Source: Sphingorhabdus sp. Alg231-15
Lineage (GTDB): Bacteria > Pseudomonadota > Alphaproteobacteria > Sphingomonadales > Sphingomonadaceae
Assembly: GCF_900149705.1 (NCBI RefSeq)
Contig: NZ_LT703001.1
Location: 1,736,001 to 1,800,000, forward strand
DNA: 64,000 nt
Reading direction: 5' to 3'
A model generated the notes under the pieces. The model did not search any database. It was not told the origin of the DNA and saw only the letters and a list, made by a program, of their open reading frames with translations. Positions 35,074 through 43,916 of this stretch are shown piece by piece; position 1 is the stretch's first letter; each line of letters opens with the position of its first letter. The translations under genes and the position numbers were made by a program.

Positions 35074-35253
35074 TTAGCGTTTCTTGGCGATTTTAAGCTT
35101 GTCAGCCTTGGCGCGTTTTTTGATCGATTCCTCACTGCGCGTCAGGGCCTTGGAGATTGCTTTCAGGGTCATGCCCTTTTTCGCGAATGCATGTAGTTTT
35201 TGAATCTCTTCACTATTCCATGGTTGTTTATGGCGTTCAAAATGCTCTTTCAT
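35074..35253 (-). CDS. 59-residue SANT/Myb-like small protein
   Basis: Not previously obvious because of its length. It begins MKEHFERHKQPWNSEE and continues with a helical, lysine-rich sequence (FAKKGMTLKAISKALTRSEE, KKRAKADKLKIAKKR). The tryptophan plus the 'GMTLKAISKALTRSEESIKKRA' helix-turn-helix spacing recalls SANT/Myb-type DNA-binding helices, but no named family is certain. Its ATG overlaps the photolyase-like stop as TAATG, so it must be translated from the same mRNA by coupling. It may bind DNA for the repair enzyme. Confidence 0.7.
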   Translation of the reverse strand: MKEHFERHKQPWNSEEIQKLHAFAKKGMTLKAISKALTRSEESIKKRAKADKLKIAKKR

Positions 35254-36467
35254 TATAACTCCATCCCTATGGCACGCAGCGCATCAGGTGCCTTTTTCTT
35301 GACCGGAAAAAACCCTTTGGTGGCCAGCGGCCAAATAGCCGCATCATAGTCTCGCATCACCCATCGCGCGCTGTTACCGCTAACTTCCTTGCCGATTGCG
35401 TCTTTGAGAGCACCAACCGGCAACCATGGCGACAACAGACGTTCCAGCCTGGCTTTAGCCAGAATATCTCGCAGTTTCTCGCCCTTGTTCCAAATTACTG
35501 TATCACACCCAAAATGATCAGCAGCGCGGGCCATCGCATCGGTCACCGCACCTTTTGAAAAGGCGCTTACCTTATCCGAAACTCCTTTCGGGCTCTTTCC
35601 TTCCGATCCGCTCACACCAATGATCAGCGATGGTTTCTGGAGCAATATAAGGCTTTCGGGGTGACAATCCTCTTCATGTACCAAAAGCGCAAAAGCCGCG
35701 GCAGCTGGCGGTGCTAGCGGTATTTTCAATGGCCGCAACTTGTAATTCTTGTCTTCTTCCAGCGGGACTGCTTTCGCAGCCAGACCTACAGGTGCGAAGC
35801 GCTTATCGGTAAATTGCGCTATATTCTCTTTGGTCGCGAGATAGGTTTTGCCCTTGGTATGCAGTCCGCCAACCCAACGCCAAGACAATGTGTTAGACGC
35901 GGCGTCGCCATCAATCAGATGTTGCAAGAAAAAATCTGCACCCAGTTCCCAAGGCAGTTTCAGGGTGAAAATCCAGATGCTGGCAAACCACATGCGTGCA
36001 TGGTTATGGAAATAACCGGTCTCGACAAGCTCCTTGGTCCAATGATCAAACGCATCAATGCCGGTACGCCCTTCGGTCGCCTGTTCATAGATTTTGCGCA
36101 GACCGCCCTGCGCCTTTAGCTGTTTGAACTTGGCATCCCGGTTTGTCACATAGTCCGCCCAGACTTCTGGCCTTTGTTCCAGCCAGCCTTTGAAATAGGC
36201 GCGCCACAGGACTTCCGCGATAAACTTGTCAGCATGTTGTGCGCCATGGGCTTTGACCGCAGAAGTGATCACCTCCTGTTCGGTCAGCAACTTGTGTCGG
36301 ATATAGGGCGACAACCGGGAAACATTGTCGCGCCACTTATCCTGCTGTGTATCCGTATCCGGCCCATAATCAAAATTGCGTTTATGCGCATAGTTATGGC
36401 CCATATTGGCGGTAAAATCGGCGAGCCGGGACAATGCTGCGGCTCTTGTAGCTTGGGGGTGTGACAT
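35253..36467 (-). CDS. Photolyase/cryptochrome-like FAD protein lacking the usual N-terminal domain
   Basis: 404 residues. The FAD-binding fold of DNA photolyases/cryptochromes occupies residues about 45-230: SRLSPYIRHKLL, ELVETGYFHNHARMWFAS and the DGD-(AA)-SN-x-x-SW motif (DGDAASNTLSWRW). The usual N-terminal alpha/beta antenna domain is missing. Instead about 170 residues follow the FAD domain, including FGCDTVIWNKGEKLRDIL and AIWPLATKGFFPVKKK, which look like pieces of that antenna domain in permuted order. A permuted photolyase is a hypothesis. It is coupled to the small SANT-like gene downstream. Confidence 0.75.
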   Translation of the reverse strand: MSHPQATRAAALSRLADFTANMGHNYAHKRNFDYGPDTDTQQDKWRDNVSRLSPYIRHKLLTEQEVITSAVKAHGAQHADKFIAEVLWRAYFKGWLEQRPEVWADYVTNRDAKFKQLKAQGGLRKIYEQATEGRTGIDAFDHWTKELVETGYFHNHARMWFASIWIFTLKLPWELGADFFLQHLIDGDAASNTLSWRWVGGLHTKGKTYLATKENIAQFTDKRFAPVGLAAKAVPLEEDKNYKLRPLKIPLAPPAAAAFALLVHEEDCHPESLILLQKPSLIIGVSGSEGKSPKGVSDKVSAFSKGAVTDAMARAADHFGCDTVIWNKGEKLRDILAKARLERLLSPWLPVGALKDAIGKEVSGNSARWVMRDYDAAIWPLATKGFFPVKKKAPDALRAIGMEL

Positions 36468-36539
36468 TGCTGCCCTATCGCAGCAATGGTGCCACTTGCC
36501 AACTGTGCAGATCAGGCGAAGTCTTGAAGATAATGGCTA

Positions 36540-37115
36540 TCAGGCTTGCCAGCAGTCCGCCGCATGATCATCGACCATGCCGATGGCCTGCATATAGGCA
36601 TAGATGATCGTGCTTCCGACAAAACTCATCCCGCGCTTCTTCAGATCTTTCGAGATCGCATCGCTAATCGGGGATGTGGCCAGCATTTCCGACATGTCAT
36701 TGGGACGGTTGACGATGGGATTGCCATCCACATGACTCCAGAGCCAGTTATCAAAGCTCCCAAATTCCCGCTGCATATCTAGAAAAACCAGAGCATTTTT
36801 ACGGGTGGAATAGATTTTCAGCTTGTTGCGGATAATCCCTTCATCGCTTCGCAGGGATTCCAGTTCGTCATCAGGCATTGCCGCTACACGCGCAATATCG
36901 AAGCCGTGAAAAGCGCGGCGATAACCATCGCGTTTTCGGAGTACGGTTTCCCAGCTCAGGCCGGCCTGAGCGCCTTCAAGGATCAGGTTTTCAAACAGTT
37001 TCTGATCATCATGCTCTGGAATACCCCATTCCTCGTCATGATAGATGCCATAGAATTCCTTGCCCGCTTGACCGCCAAAGCAACGCTGTTTTCCATCTGT
37101 GCCCAATATTGTCAT
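36540..37115 (-). CDS. tag: DNA-3-methyladenine glycosylase I
   Basis: 191 residues, close to E. coli Tag (187). It removes 3-methyladenine from alkylated DNA. The zinc ligands of Tag are recognisable: an early Cys in QRCFGG, the His in YGIYHDEEWG and the C-terminal H...C in DDHAADCWQA. The helix-hairpin region LILEGAQAGLSWETVLRKRDGYRRAF is typical. It lies upstream of the photolyase-like gene on the same strand, 72 bp away, giving a small DNA-repair group. Confidence 0.93.
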   Translation of the reverse strand: MTILGTDGKQRCFGGQAGKEFYGIYHDEEWGIPEHDDQKLFENLILEGAQAGLSWETVLRKRDGYRRAFHGFDIARVAAMPDDELESLRSDEGIIRNKLKIYSTRKNALVFLDMQREFGSFDNWLWSHVDGNPIVNRPNDMSEMLATSPISDAISKDLKKRGMSFVGSTIIYAYMQAIGMVDDHAADCWQA

Positions 37116-37165
37116 GAGCTCAGCTTATGGTCGTCTTCGATCTTTTGGAAGCCCCATTGTTGTTG

Positions 37166-38500
37166 CTATTCCGCAGGCTGGATTTCTGGTTCCGTCTTGC
37201 CGCTTGGCCGCCACCAGCCAATTTTCACTTTCACCCAATTAATGGCGCGCGGGATAGGCGCGTTGCGGTCCATCCATTCGGCATATTCCTTATAGGCCGG
37301 GTCGCTAAGCAGATGTTTTTCCTCTGTTTTCGCACGCCAATAATATACGCCGCTAACCGCCGCGATGATGACCGTGTTGCGAACCATATCTGTCAGGCTT
37401 CCAGATGTGACCAGAAACGGCATAGTAGCCAACCACCAGTACAGGTTCTTCGCGACATAGGCCGGATGTTTGGTAAACCGATAAGGACCGTGAGTCAGGA
37501 TACCGCGATGCGTGAGGTTCGAGAAACGCAGACCAAAGGCAACGGTGGCCCATGCATAAATCGCCGTAAGCACGACCAAGATCGCTCCCCAGATTGCCAG
37601 AATGATATCATGCCCTTCCAGCCAATAGGCCCAGTCCGCCGTGTTGACATGATAGTTGAGCGGGCCATCCATCAGGATGAAAGGCGGATAGCATATCAAG
37701 GCCGCGACCCAGCCAGCAAGATAGGGATTGGCGGTGCGAATATGCGCATCAAGCGGCTTCATGGTCAGCAAATAGCCAACGGTGGCAAACTGCACATCGA
37801 CAACAAACATCGCGATAATCAGCCAATGAGCTATTGCCACAGGATTGTTGATGACTTGCGCTATATCGAGGCGGACAAGATCGCCAAAACCACCCGGAAC
37901 GATTGAAATCATGAAAGCCAGGAAGAACCCCTTGACCGCCCAGGCGCGCAAGTGATGGAAAATCTCCTCCCGTTCATATTCACCGCCGTGTTTCTTGCTA
38001 CCGGCGCCCATCAGAAACTGTCCGAAATGCCATGCACCATCACGCGGTTCAACAAATCTGCGATCCATCCACATCACATAGGGTATGGAAAGCCCAACTA
38101 CGAAGGGAGCTGCAGTTTCCATCATATCCATCGAAAACTGATATTGGCCGGTCCAGTACCAACGGCCGACGCAATAGATCAGCGCGATAATCGCCCATGT
38201 CGCCCAAAGGCCGGCGAGCTTTGCAACGCTAATATCGAATGTCTGTTTGAACGGCTTCGGGTTTTTCCAGTCAATTCCGGTAGATGCACGCAAATGGACC
38301 TTGTCATATAGCAGTGACCAGATCACCATCGGGACACCGCAGGCCGCACAAGCAACAAGAGCGGAATAGGGGCCATCCATACCATATTGACGGGCAATGA
38401 TGATCCATGCCCCCAATCCAACCAAACCTGCCACGCCCACACCGCTGGACACCGCAGATTGCGGACGCGGATCAGCTATGCCTGATTTTCGTGCGAACAT
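37166..38500 (-). CDS. ICMT/PEMT-type membrane methyltransferase family protein
   Basis: 444 residues with about ten hydrophobic segments. The C-terminal part matches the isoprenylcysteine carboxyl methyltransferase fold: LTHGPYRFTKHPAYVAKNLYWW (SAM-binding region of the family) and TEEKHLLSDPAYKEYAEWM. The N-terminal half adds several membrane helices not found in minimal ICMTs. Substrate unknown; bacterial members may methylate lipids or small thiols. Composition is ordinary for the window. Confidence 0.8.
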   Translation of the reverse strand: MFARKSGIADPRPQSAVSSGVGVAGLVGLGAWIIIARQYGMDGPYSALVACAACGVPMVIWSLLYDKVHLRASTGIDWKNPKPFKQTFDISVAKLAGLWATWAIIALIYCVGRWYWTGQYQFSMDMMETAAPFVVGLSIPYVMWMDRRFVEPRDGAWHFGQFLMGAGSKKHGGEYEREEIFHHLRAWAVKGFFLAFMISIVPGGFGDLVRLDIAQVINNPVAIAHWLIIAMFVVDVQFATVGYLLTMKPLDAHIRTANPYLAGWVAALICYPPFILMDGPLNYHVNTADWAYWLEGHDIILAIWGAILVVLTAIYAWATVAFGLRFSNLTHRGILTHGPYRFTKHPAYVAKNLYWWLATMPFLVTSGSLTDMVRNTVIIAAVSGVYYWRAKTEEKHLLSDPAYKEYAEWMDRNAPIPRAINWVKVKIGWWRPSGKTEPEIQPAE

Positions 38501-38638
38501 AGATCAGCGCTTTAATCAGAAATGGTAAGTAACCCGTGAACATCAGCTGTCAGGCGCGAATATTCTATGAATTATCAAACTAATCCGTTATATTTTTGAA
38601 AAAATCGGCAACAGCAACTTATTGGATCAACGCATAAA

Positions 38639-39844
38639 ATGATCATGGGAAAAAAAATGAGAAATCTTACGCTCGCTACCGGATTATCTGTCGTTCTTAT
38701 TGCCTGCGGCAATGGTGATGACGCATTGGCCACGCAGGGCGGCGCAGAGGAAACGCAAGCTTTTGCCGATATCTCGCCAGTTGATCGCAAGCCTTTTGAC
38801 AAAACTGAAGTGGCCAGCTTTGACGAGCCCTGGGCGATGACTTTTCTGCCGGATGGACGGATGCTGGTTACCGAAAAGAAAGGCAGGCTTTTGCTTGTCA
38901 ATCAGGACGGCACGGAAACCGAGATCGGCAATGTGCCAGAGGTGGATTATGGCGGTCAGGGGGGCTTTGGCGACGTTATTCTGGCACCAGATTTTGCGAC
39001 CAGCGGCCGCATCTACCTCAGTTGGGTAGAAGCTGGTGAAGACAATACAAGAGGTGCAGTGGTCGCTCATGCAGATATTTCTCTGGCGCCGAATGAACCG
39101 GGTGTCGAGGCCGAAGCGCCGGAGCTTTCCAATCTGAAAACCATCTGGACCCAGAATCCGAAAGTGACCGGGCGCGGACATTATTCCCATCGCATGGTAT
39201 TTTCGCCAGACGGCAAATATCTCTTCATCGGATCTGGCGAGCGCCAGAAATTTGATCCTTCGCAGGATATGACCGGCAACCTTGGCAAGATTGTCCGGCT
39301 TTACCCGGACGGCAGCGTGCCGGAGGATAATCCGTTTGTAGGTCAGGAAGGCGCACTGCCGGAAATCTGGTCCTTGGGCCACCGCAACATTCTTGGCATG
39401 GCCTTTGATAGCGAGGGCAGGCTCTGGAACCAGGAAATGGGACCAAAGGATGGTGACGAGCTGAACCTCGTCGAGGCCAAAGCCAATTACGGCTATCCGA
39501 TTGTCTCGGAAGGCGACCACTATGATGGCAAGAAAATTCCGAACCACGATACGCGACCGGAATTCGCTGCACCGAAAGTCGCCTGGGTTCCGACCATTGC
39601 GCCATCCGGGATGATTATCTATTCCGCCGATCTTTTCCCAGCATGGAAAGGCAGCGCTTTTATTGGCGGCCTGGCAAGCGAAGCCATTATCCGCGTCTCT
39701 TTCGAGGGAGAAGACGCGAAAGAGGCTGAACGGTTTGCGATGGACAAGCGGATACGGGAAGTTGAACAGGGACCAGATGGCGCCCTTTGGGTGTTGGAAG
39801 ACGGAGAAGGTGGCAGACTGTTAAAGCTGACACCCCCCAAATAG
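38639..39844 (+). CDS. PQQ-dependent sugar dehydrogenase (aldose sugar dehydrogenase-like), lipoprotein
   Basis: Up to 401 residues of the soluble-glucose-dehydrogenase beta-propeller family (YliI/Asd-like). Visible are [41 protein letters not shown]-type strands, [24 protein letters not shown] and [33 protein letters not shown] lipobox VVLIAC follows the signal sequence, so it is likely anchored to a membrane facing the periplasm. Candidate starts are ATG 38639, 38645 and 38657; the last gives the cleanest signal peptide ([17 protein letters not shown]). PQQ would have to be imported or made elsewhere. Confidence 0.85.
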   Translation: MIMGKKMRNLTLATGLSVVLIACGNGDDALATQGGAEETQAFADISPVDRKPFDKTEVASFDEPWAMTFLPDGRMLVTEKKGRLLLVNQDGTETEIGNVPEVDYGGQGGFGDVILAPDFATSGRIYLSWVEAGEDNTRGAVVAHADISLAPNEPGVEAEAPELSNLKTIWTQNPKVTGRGHYSHRMVFSPDGKYLFIGSGERQKFDPSQDMTGNLGKIVRLYPDGSVPEDNPFVGQEGALPEIWSLGHRNILGMAFDSEGRLWNQEMGPKDGDELNLVEAKANYGYPIVSEGDHYDGKKIPNHDTRPEFAAPKVAWVPTIAPSGMIIYSADLFPAWKGSAFIGGLASEAIIRVSFEGEDAKEAERFAMDKRIREVEQGPDGALWVLEDGEGGRLLKLTPPK

Positions 39845-39851
39845 CACCCGA

Positions 39852-40718
39852 TCAAGAAGCCGCGGTTGTTGTTCCAGACAGATCGCTAAGAAACTGACGC
39901 ACCCGTTTGGCATTCGCGCCAAGATCGTGGACACCAACCCGTGATACCGAACGCATATCAATGATGCTGGCTGCGCCATTTTCGGCAGCGCGAGCCCGGA
40001 TGACGACATCGTCCTTGAAGCGAAATAGAGAGATTGTAGCTGTCGCTTCCAGATGGCCCGAAGCCGGATCAACACTAACGACTGTCCAGCCACGGTCTTC
40101 GGCTAAACGCTTGGCCTTTTCAATGACGTCAGCAACAGGCTGATCGATACGAACCGAACGGATGTCGGGATAAGCGTCCTGGTGCAGGGTCGCCCAGCGT
40201 TGACGCGGGTTCATACCGCGCATCTCTCCATCATCAGCGCCGGGAATATTGTCCCAGTTGTCTGCGCGCAAAGTCAGAGCGGAAAACTGGGGTGGATCGG
40301 CCAGATCGGTGGTGATGTCATGGATTGCTGGAAGCGACCCGATAGTCATGGCGTAGCTTGCCAGATAACCTACAAAACCTAGCGAAACGATCGTGCCAAG
40401 CCCCAGCAATGGCCAGCGCGTCTTGCGGTCATTGCGGCGATCCAGTATGATCCCCACAATAGCAATCACAAGTGCAATTACGGCAACCAGACCGGTCCAT
40501 GGCAAAGCAGCAAGACCGGATTGCCAGCCCCACAGGCCGATGCCGGACCCAAAGGCTGCTCCAAAAAACACAATGACGGCTCCGATAGCGAGCGCAAACA
40601 CAGTCCAGCCCTTAGGGTCTTTACGCAATGTTGCCAGTTTCCCGGTTGCCGTTCCGGTGGTGTCGGCCACGGGCTGTTCTGTCTGTGGTTGTTGATCCTG
40701 GTCACTATTCACGTGCAT
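39852..40718 (-). CDS. DUF1499 domain-containing membrane protein
   Basis: 288 residues: a short acidic N-terminus (MHVNSDQDQQPQTEQPVADTTG), three hydrophobic segments (about 48-150), then a soluble C-terminal DUF1499 domain (NPRQRWATLHQDAYPDIRSVRIDQPVADVIEKA ... DVVIRARAAENGAASIIDMRSVSRVGVHDLGANAKRVRQFL). The family has no settled function and is widespread in alphaproteobacteria. ATG 40718 follows an AAGGGGAG ribosome site. It converges with the sugar dehydrogenase gene, stops eight bases apart. Confidence 0.82.
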   Translation of the reverse strand: MHVNSDQDQQPQTEQPVADTTGTATGKLATLRKDPKGWTVFALAIGAVIVFFGAAFGSGIGLWGWQSGLAALPWTGLVAVIALVIAIVGIILDRRNDRKTRWPLLGLGTIVSLGFVGYLASYAMTIGSLPAIHDITTDLADPPQFSALTLRADNWDNIPGADDGEMRGMNPRQRWATLHQDAYPDIRSVRIDQPVADVIEKAKRLAEDRGWTVVSVDPASGHLEATATISLFRFKDDVVIRARAAENGAASIIDMRSVSRVGVHDLGANAKRVRQFLSDLSGTTTAAS

Positions 40719-40863
40719 AACTCCCCTTTGGTTGCAATCTTTTATACGCGGGAAGGCCATAGTGCAATCACACTGTATCGCCGGTTTTCTTTCTGCAACC
40801 GTGTTGCTCGACAGAACAGCATAATGGCGTTAAACGCGCCTCTTTCGAAGTCTCTCCACAATA

Positions 40864-41400
40864 TTGGACCTGCATTTGACGACCATCATTCCCCTTGCCG
40901 AAGTCGATCCGACGCTTGTCGAAGACCTGCTTGATGCAGCTTTTGGAAAGCGGCGCACGGAGCGAACGGCCTATAAGGTGCGTGAAGGCGCAGAGATGCT
41001 TGAAGGGTTGAGCGTCGCTGCCGTGGACACCGCCGAGAATGAATTGCTCGGATCTTTGCAATGCTGGCCGGTAGCGCTCACCGATGAAACTGGCAAAATG
41101 CATCCGATGATCATGGTCGGACCTGTTGCGGTTTATCCAGATTGCCAAGGCGAAGGCATTGGTCAGGCGCTGATGACGGGCTTGCTCAAAGAACTTCACA
41201 AGGACGAAAGCCTGCCAATGGTGATGATTGGCGATCCGGCATATTATGATCGCTTTTTCGGTTTTTCGCCTGAGCGAACCGGTGGTTGGAAACTGCCCGG
41301 GCCATGGGATCCGGAACGCCTGCTGGTACGCGCGCCAAAAGACGCTCCATTGCCTGCACAGGGCAAGCTCGGACCCTGGATCCGTCCTGCAAGCAACTGA
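40864..41400 (+). CDS. GNAT family N-acetyltransferase (YhbS-like)
   Basis: 178 residues. The acetyl-CoA motif is VAVYPDCQGEGIGQALMTGLLKEL, and the end has the YhbS-type MVMIGDPAYYDRFFGFSP. Substrate unknown. The start is weakly supported: TTG 40864 is the first plausible codon, with other TTG codons a few residues in. It lies about 40 bp before the DUF1285 gene on the same strand, possibly one unit with the following three genes. Confidence 0.8.
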   Translation: MDLHLTTIIPLAEVDPTLVEDLLDAAFGKRRTERTAYKVREGAEMLEGLSVAAVDTAENELLGSLQCWPVALTDETGKMHPMIMVGPVAVYPDCQGEGIGQALMTGLLKELHKDESLPMVMIGDPAYYDRFFGFSPERTGGWKLPGPWDPERLLVRAPKDAPLPAQGKLGPWIRPASN

Positions 41401-41440
41401 ACCCGTTTACAAAAGCGGCTTGCCGCAATAGGCCATAGCC

Positions 41441-42007
41441 ATGCCCTATGCACCACCACCAGAACTGGCCTCTCTGTCCCTTTCCGCCATCGCTGAACTG
41501 GCAGAAGCACAGAAACTGCCGCCGGTGGAAGACTGGCAGCCGGAAGAAACAGGCGACAGCGAAATGCGGATCAACGCAGATGGCAGCTGGGTGCATCAAG
41601 GATCACCAATCAATCGACCGGCCATGGTGCGGGCTTTTTCAACATTGCTTCGCCGCGAACCGGATCTCGGCTATGCTTTGGTCACACCCTATCAAAAACT
41701 GAGTATCGAAGTGGAAGATGCGCCATTTGTGGCGGTCGAGATGGAAAGCGAAGGGCAAGGCAAGGAACGGAAATTGGCATTCCGTCTCAACACTGACCAT
41801 TTGGTTGTTGCCGATGCCGACCATCCCTTGCGGTTCCCGGCCTCTGCCGAGGCTCCGCAGCCCTACTTGCTGGTGCGTGGTGGGTTGGAAGCTGTATTGG
41901 CACGCCCGGTCTACTACGAACTGGCGGAACAGGCGCTCGCCGACGGTCTTGATCCCTTTGGCCTATGGAGCAATGGCGCCTTTTTCCCGATTGATCGTAC
42001 AGCATGA
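41441..42007 (+). CDS. DUF1285 domain-containing protein
   Basis: 188 residues of the DUF1285 family (PPVEDWQPEETGDSEMRINADGSWVHQGSPINRPAMVRAFSTLLRRE). The family consists of small beta-rich proteins of unknown function, common in alpha- and gammaproteobacteria. Its 3' end overlaps the NUDIX gene (ATGA), and the same three-gene order DUF1285-NUDIX-CCA is known in related genomes. Confidence 0.88.
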   Translation: MPYAPPPELASLSLSAIAELAEAQKLPPVEDWQPEETGDSEMRINADGSWVHQGSPINRPAMVRAFSTLLRREPDLGYALVTPYQKLSIEVEDAPFVAVEMESEGQGKERKLAFRLNTDHLVVADADHPLRFPASAEAPQPYLLVRGGLEAVLARPVYYELAEQALADGLDPFGLWSNGAFFPIDRTA

Positions 42008-42615
42008 CTGGTCGTCTCGATCTCAGAACCAGACTTTCGCAGGCGCTGGACAATGGTCATGCCAATGATCTGGATCATGCGCTTTCCGACGAACGCGATT
42101 TCATCAAAGATCTCAACAGCCTGCGCAACGCAGCCGTGCTGATCGCCATTACCGATCGCCCCAACCCTGGTGTAATTCTGGTCCAGCGGCCGGATCACAT
42201 GCGCAATCATCCCGGACAGGTTGCCTTTCCTGGGGGAAAAATCGATCCGGACGACAAAGATGCCGTCCATGCCGCATTGCGGGAAGCCGAAGAGGAAGTG
42301 CAGCTAGACCCGTCCAAGGTCGATATTATCGGGTCGACCGACCGTTACCATTCGGGCAGCGGCTATAATATCCAGCCCATATTGGGTGTGATCCCTCCTG
42401 ACCTGCCGCTTATTCCCTGTCCCGAAGAGGTAGATGACTGGTTCGAAGCACCGCTTGAATTTGTTCTTGATCCCAAAAACCAGAGCAAACATGTCGGGGA
42501 ATGGCGCGGGGATCGCCGCCAATATTATCAAATCAACTGGCAAAATCGCCGTATTTGGGGGATTACTGCTGGAATATTGGTCAACCTGTCAAAGCGGCTG
42601 GATTGGCTGCCATGA
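42004..42615 (+). CDS. CoA pyrophosphatase, NUDIX (NudL-like)
   Basis: 203 residues. The CoA-group motif VQRPDHMRNHPGQVAFPGGKI precedes the Nudix box G..D..DAVHAALREAEEEVQL. The last glycine of the box (REUxEExGU) is replaced by Gln, which is unusual, while the metal-binding glutamates are kept. It would cleave CoA derivatives to 4'-phosphopantetheine and 3',5'-ADP. Its stop overlaps the start of the CCA-adding enzyme gene. Confidence 0.85.
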   Translation: MTGRLDLRTRLSQALDNGHANDLDHALSDERDFIKDLNSLRNAAVLIAITDRPNPGVILVQRPDHMRNHPGQVAFPGGKIDPDDKDAVHAALREAEEEVQLDPSKVDIIGSTDRYHSGSGYNIQPILGVIPPDLPLIPCPEEVDDWFEAPLEFVLDPKNQSKHVGEWRGDRRQYYQINWQNRRIWGITAGILVNLSKRLDWLP

Positions 42616-43826
42616 AGCAGGTTCCTCAAAAATTACCCGCAGCCGCGTGGCATCAGCGGCAATCGCTGAAAGACCTGATCACCATTCTGGATGGTGCCAA
42701 AAGCGCGACCCGCTTTGTCGGCGGCGCAGTGCGAGATACTCTCCTGGGTGAGCCGGTAAAGGATATTGATCTTGCCACAATCATGAAGCCCGACGATGTT
42801 ATGGCGCGGCTAGAGACGGCCGGTGTCAAGGTGATCCCAACCGGCATTGATCACGGCACCGTGACTGCTGTCACTGAAGATGGATCAGTCGAGATCACGA
42901 CCTTGCGCCGCGATGTTTCAACCGATGGCCGACGGGCCACGGTAGCTTATAGCGATGACTGGAAAGAGGATGCTGCGCGGAGAGACTTTACAATCAACGC
43001 GCTATTTGCCGATCCTGAAACACTTGAGATTCATGACTATTTCGGTGGACTTGAAGATCTAGAAGCCCACCATATCCGTTTTATCGGATCTGCCCAACAG
43101 AGGATCGCCGAAGATCATTTGAGGATCATGCGCTATTTCCGTTTTCTGGCACGGCTGGGACAGCATGATGTCGATCAGGACACCTTTGATGCGTGCCGGA
43201 AAGCTGCACCGGAGCTTGCCAAATTGTCCCGCGAACGGGTCGCAGATGAGCTGATGAAGCTGCTCAACGCAGCTGACCCGGTCTATGCCGTGCAAGAGAT
43301 GGTACAGGCCGATATTTTTACCAATATTGTTGCCGAAATTGACCCGAATGCCGGACAGATATTGGCATCACTCATACTGCGCGAAGAAGCGCACCAGATA
43401 TCCCCTGATCCGATTCGACGCCTGGTCGGCCTGTTACCCAAGGATCTGGACAAGGCGGTAAAGATCGTCACGGGTCTGAAGTTTTCGAAAAAAATGCGCC
43501 GTGCGGTATCCGAGCGCTTAGCGGCACCGTCGCCAAGCGTCCAGGATATTCCTGCTCTCGCCTATCATCTCGGCGCGGACACCGCCCAAGATATCGCTTT
43601 GCTTTTCGCGGCGGATGATGAACTCAAAGCCTGTCTTGCCAAGCTGATCGATTGGGAAAAACCAGCCTTTCCAATCACCGGCGGTGATCTCATCGCGATG
43701 GGTCTGGAGCCAGGTCCGGTCGTCGCGGAAACTTTGAAGCGGGTTGAAGCCCAATGGATTATGGAGGGCTTCCCAAACGAAGCGCATGTCCGCGCGGTGG
43801 CACAGGAGATGATCTTGAACCCTTGA
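42612..43826 (+). CDS. cca: CCA tRNA nucleotidyltransferase
   Basis: 404 residues. The nucleotidyltransferase head has RFVGGAVRDTLLGEPVKDIDLAT, then VTAVTEDGSVEITTLRRD, RRDFTINALFAD and QQRIAEDHLRIMRYFRFLARLG, the RNA-binding middle region. It adds or repairs the 3'-CCA of tRNAs. It is longer than the shortest family members and has no HD domain motif that I can see. ATG 42612 overlaps the NUDIX stop (ATGA), so the frame upstream of it is not coding for this protein. Confidence 0.92.
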   Translation: MKQVPQKLPAAAWHQRQSLKDLITILDGAKSATRFVGGAVRDTLLGEPVKDIDLATIMKPDDVMARLETAGVKVIPTGIDHGTVTAVTEDGSVEITTLRRDVSTDGRRATVAYSDDWKEDAARRDFTINALFADPETLEIHDYFGGLEDLEAHHIRFIGSAQQRIAEDHLRIMRYFRFLARLGQHDVDQDTFDACRKAAPELAKLSRERVADELMKLLNAADPVYAVQEMVQADIFTNIVAEIDPNAGQILASLILREEAHQISPDPIRRLVGLLPKDLDKAVKIVTGLKFSKKMRRAVSERLAAPSPSVQDIPALAYHLGADTAQDIALLFAADDELKACLAKLIDWEKPAFPITGGDLIAMGLEPGPVVAETLKRVEAQWIMEGFPNEAHVRAVAQEMILNP

Positions 43827-43916
43827 ATCTTAGGGTGCAATCTGTAGTCCATCACAACAGCCAATATGCTCCCGAGAAACGGCACAACCTTCGCGACCAA
43901 TTTAGAGGAAAAATCG

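Noticed and set aside
38684-39547. 287-codon open frame antisense to the sugar dehydrogenase gene
   Set aside because: The sense strand carries clear beta-propeller motifs and a lipobox; the antisense frame has none.
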